A stretch of DNA of 39,485 nucleotides from GCA-2686265 sp036010965 (GTDB lineage: Bacteria; Planctomycetota; UBA1135; GCA-002686595). Of this stretch, positions 15,461 through 23,866 are shown in pieces. The notes under the pieces were generated by a model. The model saw nothing but the letters and a program-made list of their open reading frames with translations. It was not told the DNA's origin and did not search any database. Every line of letters starts with the position of its first letter. The stretch's first letter is position 1. Location: contig DASCMO010000150.1 in NCBI GenBank assembly GCA_036010965.1, forward strand, positions 1 through 39,485, given 5' to 3'. The position numbers and the translations under genes were made by a program.

Positions 15461-16561
15461 TCAGCGGGTCGACTCGACGGGCTCGAAGGCCGCCGGCGTG
15501 CCCAGCGCTCGCTCGAGCTGCACCCTCACGCCGAGATCGAACAGGTTCCCCACCGGTACGCGGCCGCGGATCAGGACCGGGACGCCCGTGATGCAGTGCA
15601 CCCAGATGTGGAGCTCGCCGCGGATCCCGAACAACCCCGCGAACTCGCGTGACTCCTCGCCCTCGGGTACCTCGCTGCGCAACAGCACCTCCGTGCATTC
15701 GAAGTGGCCCGCGGGAGTCCGGACCACCTCCGTCTCGCCCCGCACGAGGGTGACGTTCCAGAGGCGGTCCTTGTCCACCATGGTGAAGCCGGTGGTCGGC
15801 CCTCCCTCGCGCACGAAGGCACGCGCTATCCAGACCGCTGCCAGCATGTCCACCGAACCCGGGGGGACCGCGCGCTCGCGGAGTTCCCGCCAGACGCGGT
15901 GGCCGGCGCGCTTGCACTTTTTGCAGTGGAAGTCAGAGCGCCAGGGCAGGGTCGGCTCGACGAAGTGCTCCCGGCGCTCGCAGGTCCAACAGTGCCCATC
16001 GTACCGATAGGTCGAGAAGCTCTCGCCGCCCCGGGTACCGATCATCAGCTCACGCCTGCGGTTTTCCGTACCTGCCTGGACGTCGCGGTGGATCAGCATC
16101 GGCCAGGTCTGGGGGTTGAAACGGGTCGTCAACTCGTGGTCGAGGTCGTAGCCGAGGTAACGCCCCTCGGCCGCGCTCCTCAGCAATCCCACCCAGCGCA
16201 CGGGCGACACCGCCTCGGTGTGCACCTCCAGCCCGGAAACATAGCGCTGCACGCCGGAGCTGAGGGTCACCGAGCCCACCCCAGCTCCCCCCAGGAGGCC
16301 GAGGTCGATCACCACCTCGAAAGTCAAGATCTCGGCCGGAGCTACCCAGAGCGGGAAGCCGGTGAACCCGAGGTCGAGCTGTAGGCTGCCCTCCACCAGT
16401 TCCGGATCGCCTGAGCCCGCAAGGGCCTGTGCTCGTGCCGACAACTCCTCTGCGCCGACGACTTCGGTGCCCTGCAGGTCGGTGGCATGGACTCCCATTG
16501 CCAGGAGCGTCGGGAGCAGGAGAGGGACGGAGGAGGGCAAGTGAGGGGGCGTCGGTTCCAA
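15461..16561 (-). CDS. Secreted DUF3108-like protein with two CxxC pairs
   Basis: A protein of about 366 residues with a hydrophobic N-terminal signal segment (LPSSVPLLLPTLLAMGVHA). The C-terminal half (TPAGHFECTEVLLRSEVP, then WVHCITGVPVLIRGRVPVG) resembles DUF3108, a beta-barrel-like domain of unknown function in many secreted bacterial proteins. In the middle is CWTCERREHF and then FHCKKC: two CxxC pairs about 20 residues apart, like a zinc ribbon, rare in an exported protein. The start appears to be TTG at 16561, and a later ATG inside the signal is possible. It lies 59 bp after the dehydrogenase gene on the same strand. The ligand and role are unknown. Confidence 0.75.
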   Translation of the reverse strand: MEPTPPHLPSSVPLLLPTLLAMGVHATDLQGTEVVGAEELSARAQALAGSGDPELVEGSLQLDLGFTGFPLWVAPAEILTFEVVIDLGLLGGAGVGSVTLSSGVQRYVSGLEVHTEAVSPVRWVGLLRSAAEGRYLGYDLDHELTTRFNPQTWPMLIHRDVQAGTENRRRELMIGTRGGESFSTYRYDGHCWTCERREHFVEPTLPWRSDFHCKKCKRAGHRVWRELRERAVPPGSVDMLAAVWIARAFVREGGPTTGFTMVDKDRLWNVTLVRGETEVVRTPAGHFECTEVLLRSEVPEGEESREFAGLFGIRGELHIWVHCITGVPVLIRGRVPVGNLFDLGVRVQLERALGTPAAFEPVESTR

Positions 16562-16620
16562 GACTGGCCGCGCAGTACCGGGAACCCTAGAGAGACGTAG
16601 TTAGGGATGCGAGAGCGAGA

Positions 16621-17697
16621 TCAAGACCCGGGCGTCTGCTCGGCGGGCAGGGTGTCCGCACGCCGCTCCTCAAGCATGCGCTCCGCCTCCCGCGTGGCGA
16701 TCCGCTGGGGGGAGGAGCCCTCGGAGACGGCGCGCTCGAGCACGCCCCGCACCGTCTCTGCGATGCGCCCACCGATGCGCCCAAGAGATTCCCGACGCCC
16801 GTCAAGATGGAAATGTGCGCCGCGTATGAGGGCGCCCGCGCTGATGACGAAGTCAGGCACGTAGAGCACGCCCCGTTCGTGTAGAGCTTCGGCGTGGACC
16901 CGGCGAGCGAGAGGATTGTTCGCGCTCCCGGCGACAACCCGTGCTCGCAAGCGGGGAATGGACAGGTCGTGAAGGATGCCACCCAGAGCGCAGGGCGCGA
17001 ACACATCGCACTCCTCCTCCAGATCGCGCGTGGGATCGAGGAGCTGCATGCCCAGCTCATCGGCCACGCGCCTCCCGCGCTCGGTGTCGAGTTCCGTGCC
17101 GGCCACACGCGCCCCGACGGCCAGCAGTCGTCCCGCCAGCCGCCGGCCCACGGCCCCCAGCCCCTGGATGACCACGCGCCGTCGCGGCCAGTCCGCGGTC
17201 CCATCGAGGTGTTCGAGGGCGGCCTCCATGCCACGGAAGACGCCCTCAGCAGTGGCCGCCGACAGGTGTCCCGGCCCACGCTCACCCGGGCCCGTGACGT
17301 GGCGTGTCTCGCGCGCGATCCAGGCCAGCTCGGTCTCGCCGGTGCCCAGGTCCGGTCCGCAGGTGACCTCGCCTCCCAGGCCCTCGATGATCCGCCCGAG
17401 GTACTCGTAGGCCTCCTCCCAGTCCACCTCGGGATGGTCCAGCAGCACGGTCTTGACCCCGCCGGCCGGGACGCCAGCCAGGCAGCACTTGAGCGTCATG
17501 GCGCTCGCCAGGCGCATGCAGTCCCGCAGGGCCTGCTCGTCATTCCGGTACGACCAGCGCCGTATCCCCCCCAGGGCCGGCCCCACGCTGGTGTCGTGGA
17601 TGGCCAGAAAGCCTCGCAGGCCCGAGCGCCTGTCGTGCAACGCCAGCACCCGCTCGAAGCCCCCGCGGGCCATGGCTGCCAGGATGCCTGTTTCCAT
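16621..17697 (-). CDS. Leucine/glutamate/valine dehydrogenase family protein
   Basis: This family oxidatively deaminates branched-chain or aromatic amino acids with NAD. The 358-residue protein starts at ATG 17697 (METGILAAMARGG), which aligns with the N-terminus of leucine dehydrogenase and has AGGAGG about 13 nt upstream; an in-frame ATG at 17748 would add 17 residues. The substrate motif is GPALGGIRRW, the catalytic Lys is in GVPAGGVKTVLLD, and the Rossmann motif is VVIQGLGAVGRRLAG. NPLARRVHAEAL and YVPDFVISAGALI are typical of the C-terminal lobe. Leucine dehydrogenase is the best guess; phenylalanine or valine preference cannot be excluded. Confidence 0.92.
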   Translation of the reverse strand: METGILAAMARGGFERVLALHDRRSGLRGFLAIHDTSVGPALGGIRRWSYRNDEQALRDCMRLASAMTLKCCLAGVPAGGVKTVLLDHPEVDWEEAYEYLGRIIEGLGGEVTCGPDLGTGETELAWIARETRHVTGPGERGPGHLSAATAEGVFRGMEAALEHLDGTADWPRRRVVIQGLGAVGRRLAGRLLAVGARVAGTELDTERGRRVADELGMQLLDPTRDLEEECDVFAPCALGGILHDLSIPRLRARVVAGSANNPLARRVHAEALHERGVLYVPDFVISAGALIRGAHFHLDGRRESLGRIGGRIAETVRGVLERAVSEGSSPQRIATREAERMLEERRADTLPAEQTPGS

Positions 17698-17811
17698 TGC
17701 ACCGAGACGCCCTCCTGGGCCGCCGCGAACCTCGATTGTACTCTGCATCAGCAATCTCGCCCGATGTAGTCCGCGCGGGAAGATCGCGGACCGCGAGGCG
17801 TCCCTGCCGTC

Positions 17812-18774
17812 ATGCACCCGCTCACCCTCCCCCTCCAATCCCGGCCGTCCCTCCTGTGCGGCGCCCTCGCCCCGTTCGCCCTCGCCGCTGCCTGCGCCAC
17901 GCCGGCGGGGACAGTCGCGGAGTCCCCAGCCGAGGGCTCCACCGTCGAGGAGTATGTCCCCCTGGAGATGCGCCTCCCCGACGACGAGCCGACCGTGGGG
18001 AAGCTGCTGGTGGACTTCAGCGCCGCCATCAACGCCTGGACGATGAAGGCCTGGAATGCCGGTAACCGCCGGGACCGACAGAAGCAGGACAGGCTCGAGC
18101 TGTACCTCACCGCCCAGGCGAAGAAGTACAAGGAGGCGCTGCTGGTCGAACTGGAGAGCGGCCCCGCGCAGAACCGCACCGTGGCCGCCGCGGCCCTGGG
18201 CTTCGCGCGCGAGGCGGACACTCTCAGCCCCCTGCTCAGCGCCCTCGCCGACCCGCACCCCGACGTCGTCCTGAACGCGATGCTCGGCCTGAGTCTGCTC
18301 CAGTCCCCCGACACGCCCCTCGGCCAGGTGTGCGAGATCCTGCGCCACGACGCAAACCCACGCATGCGATGGAGCGCGGCCTACCTGACGCGCACCCTGC
18401 TGGAGGTCGGTGCCCGCAGTGACTGCGTGGGCGACGCCGCCCACATAGGCCTCTCGGACGAGGAGCCGATGGTGCGCACCCAGTGCGCCCTGATCATGGC
18501 CTTGCTCGGAGAGACCGAGCGCCTGGGAGATCTCTCCGTGCTCCTGCACGACGGTGTGCCCCTGGTGCGCTCCGCCGCCGCTCGGGCCCTGGTGCACCTG
18601 GGCCTCCGTCACCCCCCGCACAAGGGACGCGCCGCCCGGGCCCTGGTGGAGGCCATGGCCGCGGCGGAGCGCCGCGAGCGCGGCCAGCTCGCTCAGCAGC
18701 TGGTGGTTCTCAGCGGACACCACCACGGCATGGAGGTCGAGCGCTGGGCGGAGTGGGCGAACCAGCTGCCCTGA
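17812..18774 (+). CDS. HEAT-repeat lipoprotein
   Basis: This 320-residue protein has a lipoprotein signal ending FALAAAC (Cys 28). The mature part begins with a charged helical region (KQDRLELYLTAQAKKYKEAL), followed by about five helical repeats of HEAT type, for example NRTVAAAALGFAREADTLSP, DVVLNAMLGLSLLQ and PLVRSAAARALVHLG. Such repeats bind other proteins. It is probably attached to a membrane and faces the periplasm-like space. The next gene begins 38 bp downstream on the same strand. No enzyme function is suggested. Confidence 0.85.
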   Translation: MHPLTLPLQSRPSLLCGALAPFALAAACATPAGTVAESPAEGSTVEEYVPLEMRLPDDEPTVGKLLVDFSAAINAWTMKAWNAGNRRDRQKQDRLELYLTAQAKKYKEALLVELESGPAQNRTVAAAALGFAREADTLSPLLSALADPHPDVVLNAMLGLSLLQSPDTPLGQVCEILRHDANPRMRWSAAYLTRTLLEVGARSDCVGDAAHIGLSDEEPMVRTQCALIMALLGETERLGDLSVLLHDGVPLVRSAAARALVHLGLRHPPHKGRAARALVEAMAAAERRERGQLAQQLVVLSGHHHGMEVERWAEWANQLP

Positions 18775-18812
18775 TTCGTACCGTCCTTGGTCGCGGCCGC
18801 TACCCTGGGGGC

Positions 18813-20027
18813 GTGGGACACACTTCCAGTGAGCCGGAACGGCGCGCCTGGCCCCTGGCCGCCGCTCTCCTGACCGTTCTCGTCCTCGGCGGGCAACGGG
18901 CCGCGGGCCAGGCCGATCCAGCGCCGATTCAGGATCCGGGCAAGGCCGAGACGGCGCCGCCGGGCCCCCTGGGCCCGCGCCGGCCGGTGGACGGGCTTCG
19001 AGGCCTGGTGACCCACTCGACCCTGGAATTCGTCGGGCACGCGCGGCCCCACGGTTTGGCTGCGGTCTTCGTCTTCCCCGACAGGGCGCGCTGGCGCATC
19101 GAACCGCGAGGCGGGGACGAGGCGGCACGCCGTATGCGCTTCCGCTACGGCGAACACACCTTCGGGATCGAGCCGGGGCAGGCCACTTCGCGCACCCTCG
19201 AAGGGGCGGAGGGAGCGGCATGCGTGCTGCAAATGGAATTGCGGCGGGCGGCCACCCTCTGGCCCCACGGCTTCGAGTGGCAGGGCGAGGGCCGGCTTCG
19301 GTCCGCCGATCTGGGCAAGTCCGGACGGCTCATCGCCCTCCTGGGCACGGCACTCGAAAGGCCGGTCGAACTCACCAGCCTGCGCGCGGACGGCCGCCCC
19401 CTGGAGACCTACAGGGAGATCCGCTGGCGCGAGGCGGATGCCCGGGGCCGGCGCTGGCCGGCTTCCTGGGACCTCGTGGTGGAGGGGCGGATCATCTGGC
19501 ACGAAACGATCACCAGGGTGGACACGAGCACGCGCTACCTGGACGCCTACTTCTTGCCCGCCGACCGTCGGGCACGGCCACCAGTGGCGGGCAAGGGTCG
19601 CATCCTGCCCGTGGACATGCCCCGGCGCGTCCAGCGCCGATTCCCTCTGGAAGGGCCCGGTTGGGATGCCGCCCGGCAGCAAGCCGAGGCGCTCTGGGTC
19701 GAGTGGCGCGCGGGAGGAGACGGCCCCCGCCTCGACGAGCGACCGGCCATCGAGCTCGACCGACGCGCCCGTCCGGTCGCCGTCCTGCTCCAGCTCGCGG
19801 ACCCCCTCGCCGATGTCCCCGAAGGCTGGACCGCGCGTCCCGGCTGCCCCGGGATGGCCGCCCTGGTGGATGGAACCGAGCGGATCAATCCTGCATTGCT
19901 CCAGCGTCTCATCGACCGCTCGCCGCCCGGGGCCAAGCGCGGCGCTCCCCTGGTACGCCTGACCCTGGGCCCACCCGATCCCCTCGGATTCCAGGTCTTC
20001 CTACCCCTCCGACCCGGGGAGGACTGA
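18813..20027 (+). CDS. Secreted protein of unknown function
   Basis: The frame from GTG 18813 encodes about 404 residues; the GTG follows GGGGGC and sits 38 bp after the HEAT gene. The N-terminus (AWPLAAALLTVLVLGGQRAAG) looks like a signal peptide. The body is beta-rich and contains ARWRIEPRGGDEAARRMRFR and YREIRWREADARGRRWP. The pattern resembles planctomycete proteins that evaluate an outer-membrane lipoprotein-like fold, but the similarity is weak and I do not assign a family. Longer upstream extensions of this frame overlap the HEAT gene and are rejected. Confidence 0.7.
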   Translation: MGHTSSEPERRAWPLAAALLTVLVLGGQRAAGQADPAPIQDPGKAETAPPGPLGPRRPVDGLRGLVTHSTLEFVGHARPHGLAAVFVFPDRARWRIEPRGGDEAARRMRFRYGEHTFGIEPGQATSRTLEGAEGAACVLQMELRRAATLWPHGFEWQGEGRLRSADLGKSGRLIALLGTALERPVELTSLRADGRPLETYREIRWREADARGRRWPASWDLVVEGRIIWHETITRVDTSTRYLDAYFLPADRRARPPVAGKGRILPVDMPRRVQRRFPLEGPGWDAARQQAEALWVEWRAGGDGPRLDERPAIELDRRARPVAVLLQLADPLADVPEGWTARPGCPGMAALVDGTERINPALLQRLIDRSPPGAKRGAPLVRLTLGPPDPLGFQVFLPLRPGED

Positions 20028-20228
20028 TCTTCGTAGTGACCGCAAGCGGCGACCTCCCCAGAGGACACAGGTGGGAGGTCTGGGCCGCTCGAAGGCATGC
20101 CGAGCTCCCGGAAGGAGGCGCGCGGGGCATTCCAGGCTGCTTCCCGACCGAATCTCCCCCTGGGCACTCCATTTGCATGGAAGCCGATTCCGTCTCCCTG
20201 GCCCGACACCCAACCGAGGCTGCCCCAC

Positions 20229-22166
20229 ATGCCCCGCACACTCCGAACCTCGTTCCTGATGTTGCTCCTGGGTTTCTGGGCCCTCGACTCGAGCGCCTGG
20301 GCCCAGCGCCGCACCTCCCAGAGCAGCCCGCGCTCCAGCCGAGGCTCCTCCGTCTCCCGCTCGAGTTCCTCTCGGTCCAGCAACCAGGGACGCTCTTCCT
20401 CCGTCAGCCGCAGCCGCCCCTCGATCTCGGTCTCCAGCGGCTCCCGTTCGGTCTCGAGCCGGGGTAGTGTCTCGGCGGGGAGTGTCTCCCGTCCCAGTCC
20501 GGCCCCCAGCACGCGATCCTCGTCGCGCTCTATCTCCACGCCGCCGAGCGTGGGTTCGTCATTCCGCTCGAGTCCGCCGGTGAGGATCACCTCGCCGCCC
20601 CCGACCAGGACTGGCGCCACGACGCGCATCGTCACACCCGCCGCGCCCACCGTCTCCCGCTCCGGCGTGCCCAGCACGCGCTTCTCAACGGGTCTCTCAG
20701 GCGCACGCCAGCCCGGGTCGAGCTTGAGCGTGCCGACTTTCAGCGCCCCCGTTTCCTCGGCCCCCGCCACCTCCAGGTCCTCGCGCTCGGCTTGGCCGGA
20801 CTCGTCGAACGGGTCGGGGGCATCGGGGCCCGTCATCATCGACCTGCGTGAGGTCGCCCGGGTCCCGGCTGCACGCATCCCGCACCTCTATGGAAGCTCG
20901 ACGACCCTCTCCGGCGCTCGTGCGCTCCCGCGCACGCGCGGAGCCCTGCCGACCGTGAGCCTCGCGGATCGGGCACAGCTGGACGCCGTCTGGGAACGCT
21001 ACCCGCGCTCGCTCTCCACCTCTCCCAAGCCCTCCGCGGCGGCACCCTCAGTGAGTAGCGCCTCCGCACCGAGCCGCTCCCTCTCGCGCGCACGCATCGC
21101 GGCCCGCGCCATGCCCGCAACCAGCGCGCAACCCGCCCGACGCGCGCCTGGCAAGTCCGCCGATACCGCCTCGACCTCGACCGAGAGGGACTGGAACGAG
21201 CTCCGCAAGCGCTACGCCGCGGCCCAGTCCGCCGACCCCGCCCTCGGGGGCGCCGTCGGGGACGCCTCCCGCGCTGCGGCTGCTGCAGCCAGCATCGGCA
21301 CCAGCATCGTCCTCTCGGGCTCGGGCATCGTCATCGGCTCCGGGTACTACCCCGACTTCGCCTCCGACCCGGTCGGGTGGTGCAACTGGTGGTACTGGAA
21401 CGACTTCTATCCCGGCTTCTGCGGCTATTGGATGGGAAGTTGCGGGTTCTGGTTCGGCTGGGGTTGCAGCCCCTTCAACTGGAACTGCAACTGGTCCTCG
21501 CCCTGGTACGGATGGGGCACGGGCGGGTACTGGTACCCGTACTATGCGCAGGCATATCCGCCGGCGGTCGTGTACGAGACGGTGGTCTACGAGCAGAGCG
21601 GCGGAGCGACGGTGCTCGCCGCCGACCAGCCGCCCCTCGAAGGCGCGCCCGAGCCAGCTCCCAACGCGGAGGCTTCCCCCACCTTGCTGCGCGCCGCCGC
21701 CGAGTACCTGGCTCTGGGCGACCGCGCCTTCGCCGAGGGACGCTACGGGAGCGCCGTGCACTACTACGCGAAGGCGGTCGAGTTCGCCCCCGACGACGGG
21801 GTCATCCATCTGGTGCTGAGCGATGCCCTCTTCTCCACGGGCGACTACCACTACGCGGCCTCCGCCCTGCGCCAGGCCCTGGAGCTGGCCCCGGACCTCG
21901 CCGGGGCAGCCATCGACAAGCACCAGTTCTACGGCGAGCCCGAGGACTTCGAGCGCCAGCTCGCCCTGCTCGAAGCCTATCTGCAGGATCACTTCCTCGA
22001 CGACGACGCCCGGCTCGTCCTGGCTGCCAACTACCTCTTCGGCGGCTACGCGGCGAAGTGCGTGGAGCTGCTCGAAATCCCCTTCAGCCTCGAGGTGCGC
22101 GAGAGCGCCGCGGGTGCGGTGCTGCTCACTGCCGCCCGTGCGGTCGCGACGACGGTCGAGGGCTGA
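20229..22166 (+). CDS. Exported Ser/Arg-rich protein with aromatic-rich core and TPR tail
   Basis: From ATG 20229 the protein has 645 residues. A signal peptide ends ALDSSAWA just before QRR. Residues about 24-230 are low-complexity, dominated by Ser, Arg, Pro and Thr (for example RSSRGSSVSRSSSSRSS). After a mixed region comes a patch very rich in Trp, Tyr, Gly and Cys (GWCNWWYWNDFYPGFCGYW and WGTGGYWYPYYAQAYPP). The last 150 residues are tetratricopeptide-like helices (YLALGDRAFAEGRYGSAVHY, YAASALRQALELAPDLAG). TPRs bind proteins; the aromatic region might be a surface or wall-binding patch. The frame extends further upstream, but only this ATG gives a clean signal peptide. Confidence 0.8.
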   Translation: MPRTLRTSFLMLLLGFWALDSSAWAQRRTSQSSPRSSRGSSVSRSSSSRSSNQGRSSSVSRSRPSISVSSGSRSVSSRGSVSAGSVSRPSPAPSTRSSSRSISTPPSVGSSFRSSPPVRITSPPPTRTGATTRIVTPAAPTVSRSGVPSTRFSTGLSGARQPGSSLSVPTFSAPVSSAPATSRSSRSAWPDSSNGSGASGPVIIDLREVARVPAARIPHLYGSSTTLSGARALPRTRGALPTVSLADRAQLDAVWERYPRSLSTSPKPSAAAPSVSSASAPSRSLSRARIAARAMPATSAQPARRAPGKSADTASTSTERDWNELRKRYAAAQSADPALGGAVGDASRAAAAAASIGTSIVLSGSGIVIGSGYYPDFASDPVGWCNWWYWNDFYPGFCGYWMGSCGFWFGWGCSPFNWNCNWSSPWYGWGTGGYWYPYYAQAYPPAVVYETVVYEQSGGATVLAADQPPLEGAPEPAPNAEASPTLLRAAAEYLALGDRAFAEGRYGSAVHYYAKAVEFAPDDGVIHLVLSDALFSTGDYHYAASALRQALELAPDLAGAAIDKHQFYGEPEDFERQLALLEAYLQDHFLDDDARLVLAANYLFGGYAAKCVELLEIPFSLEVRESAAGAVLLTAARAVATTVEG

Positions 22167-22184
22167 GATCGCCAGCCCATCACA

Positions 22185-23405
22185 TCAGACCTCGACCTCA
22201 CGCGGCCCGCGGTCCGCGGAGTAGACCTCGACCGCGGCCTCTTGAGCGAAACGTGCACGGAAAGCCTCGGTCAGTCGCGCATTGAGTTCGGCCTCGCCCC
22301 CGCGGCGGATAAGGATCACGGCACAGCCGCCAAATCCCGCACCGGTCAGGCGCGCACCCAGGACGCCGTCCACAGTGGCGGCGGTCTCCACGAGGCAGTC
22401 GAGTTCTGGGCAGGAGACCTCGAACAGGTCCCGGAGCGATTCGTGGGCGCTGGTCATCCGAGCGCCAAACCCAGCGGGCCGGCCGTCCAGCAGGGCGTCG
22501 CGCGCCGCGAGCGCCCGACCGACTTCCTCGATCACATGCTGCGCGCGGCGCGCGAGGAGGGGCCCGAGGGCGGAGCGCCGGGCGGCGAGCGTGTCGGGAA
22601 ACACGTCGCGCAAACAGGTCGCGTCCGGCTGCTCCTCGCGCAGGATCTCGAAGGCGCGCCGGCACTCGTCGACGCGCTCGTTGAACAACCCGGCGGCGAG
22701 TTCGCGCCGCACACCGCTGTCAGCCACTGCGAGGGAGATGTGATCGAAGTCGAAGGGCAAGTGGCGAGTACTCTCGTCCTTGCAGTCGAGCCACAGCAGG
22801 CTGCCGGGGCGCGCGAGCCCAACAGCAAAGGGGTCCATGATCCCGCAGCGGACCCCCACAAAGTCGCGCTCGGCCCGCAGGGCCGCGCGTACGCGCAACA
22901 TGGCGTCAAGCCCAAGTCCCCAGACCTCGCTCAGGGCGAGGGCCGTGCCAACGCAGATCGAAGCCGATGAGGAGAGGCCCGCACCCACAGTGAGGTTCCC
23001 GCCGAAGAGGACGTCGAGCCCCTCGACGCGGTCTCCCGCCACACCCGCCAGCACTTCCCTCAACACGCCCAGGGGATAGTCGCACCAGGTGCCAGCCCGG
23101 ACATCGGGCAGGCCGTCGAGATCGGCATCGAACCCCTCGGATGCGAAGGTCGAGGCGAAACGCACGCGGCGGTCAGCTCGGGGGCGCACGGCGATGAAGG
23201 TGCCGCGGTCGATGGCGACCGGCATGACCGGCCCGCCGTTGTAGTCGAGGTGCGCCCCCATCAAGTTGACGCGCCCGGGGGCGAAGAACTGCCGCGGAGG
23301 GCCGGGGCCGAACCGCCGGACGAACTCCCTGGCATGCTCCGCATAAAGCGTCGCGAGCTCGCCCTCCTCCCGCTCGACCCTCGTTTCACCCACGAGGTAC
23401 AGCAT
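22185..23405 (-). CDS. galK: Galactokinase-like GHMP kinase
   Basis: This 406-residue protein belongs to the GHMP kinases and is closest to galactokinase, which makes galactose 1-phosphate. It has the N-terminal sugar motif APGRVNLMGAHLDYNGG (residues 42-58), the ATP loop VGAGLSSSASI, the catalytic Asp in GIMDPFAV, and GAGFGGCAV at the C-terminus. It differs from typical GalK: GEHTDYNGG is here GAHLDYNGG, losing the Glu (now Ala 51) that contacts the sugar, and GIMDQ is GIMDP. A different sugar substrate is possible. It is transcribed alone, divergent from the lipoprotein gene at 23468. Confidence 0.8.
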   Translation of the reverse strand: MLYLVGETRVEREEGELATLYAEHAREFVRRFGPGPPRQFFAPGRVNLMGAHLDYNGGPVMPVAIDRGTFIAVRPRADRRVRFASTFASEGFDADLDGLPDVRAGTWCDYPLGVLREVLAGVAGDRVEGLDVLFGGNLTVGAGLSSSASICVGTALALSEVWGLGLDAMLRVRAALRAERDFVGVRCGIMDPFAVGLARPGSLLWLDCKDESTRHLPFDFDHISLAVADSGVRRELAAGLFNERVDECRRAFEILREEQPDATCLRDVFPDTLAARRSALGPLLARRAQHVIEEVGRALAARDALLDGRPAGFGARMTSAHESLRDLFEVSCPELDCLVETAATVDGVLGARLTGAGFGGCAVILIRRGGEAELNARLTEAFRARFAQEAAVEVYSADRGPREVEV

Positions 23406-23467
23406 AGCGGCCGTTCGAGGCGGATCGGCGCTTTCACGCGCGCGTCCCGGCGGCTATCTTCCCAGCC

Positions 23468-23782
23468 GTGACGACGCACTTCACGACAGCTCTGCTCCTG
23501 GGCCTGACCCTGAGTTCCTGCGGCAGCGTCTCCTTCGAGCGCCGCACGGAGGACTCCGGCACCTTCCAGGCCACGGGCTGGGCGCTGACCCTGTTCGCCG
23601 TGGACTTGCCCAAGAGCGCCACCAACATCGCCCGCGAGAACATCTCCGACGCCGACCTGCCCAACATGGAGGTGCAATCGGTCAAACTGCGTCCCTACCT
23701 GGGTCGGTTCGACTGGCTCCTCGAACTGATCTGCATCCGCCGCGCGAGTGTGAAGGGTACCTGGGGTTTCGCCCGCGACTGA
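23468..23782 (+). CDS. Small putative lipoprotein
   Basis: This 104-residue protein starts with GTG at 23468. Its signal ends in LSSC (Cys 18), a lipobox. The mature region (FQATGWALTLFAVDLPKSAT, SDADLPNMEVQSVKLRP) is probably one small alpha/beta domain ending KGTWGFARD. Small lipoproteins of this look occur in planctomycetes, but I know no function for them. It lies 62 bp from the divergent galactokinase-like gene. Confidence 0.7.
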   Translation: MTTHFTTALLLGLTLSSCGSVSFERRTEDSGTFQATGWALTLFAVDLPKSATNIARENISDADLPNMEVQSVKLRPYLGRFDWLLELICIRRASVKGTWGFARD

Positions 23783-23866
23783 GCGCGCCAGGGGCGCAGC
23801 GCCACGGTCCATCCAGGCGCGAAAAGATCTGCCGCGGTCCGGCGATGAGAGTAGGCTCTCGCGGTC

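Noticed and set aside
16621..19221. Very long minus-strand frame of 866 codons
   Set aside because: Only its last 358 codons (the dehydrogenase) show a protein family. The upper part is antisense to the HEAT lipoprotein and the secreted protein.
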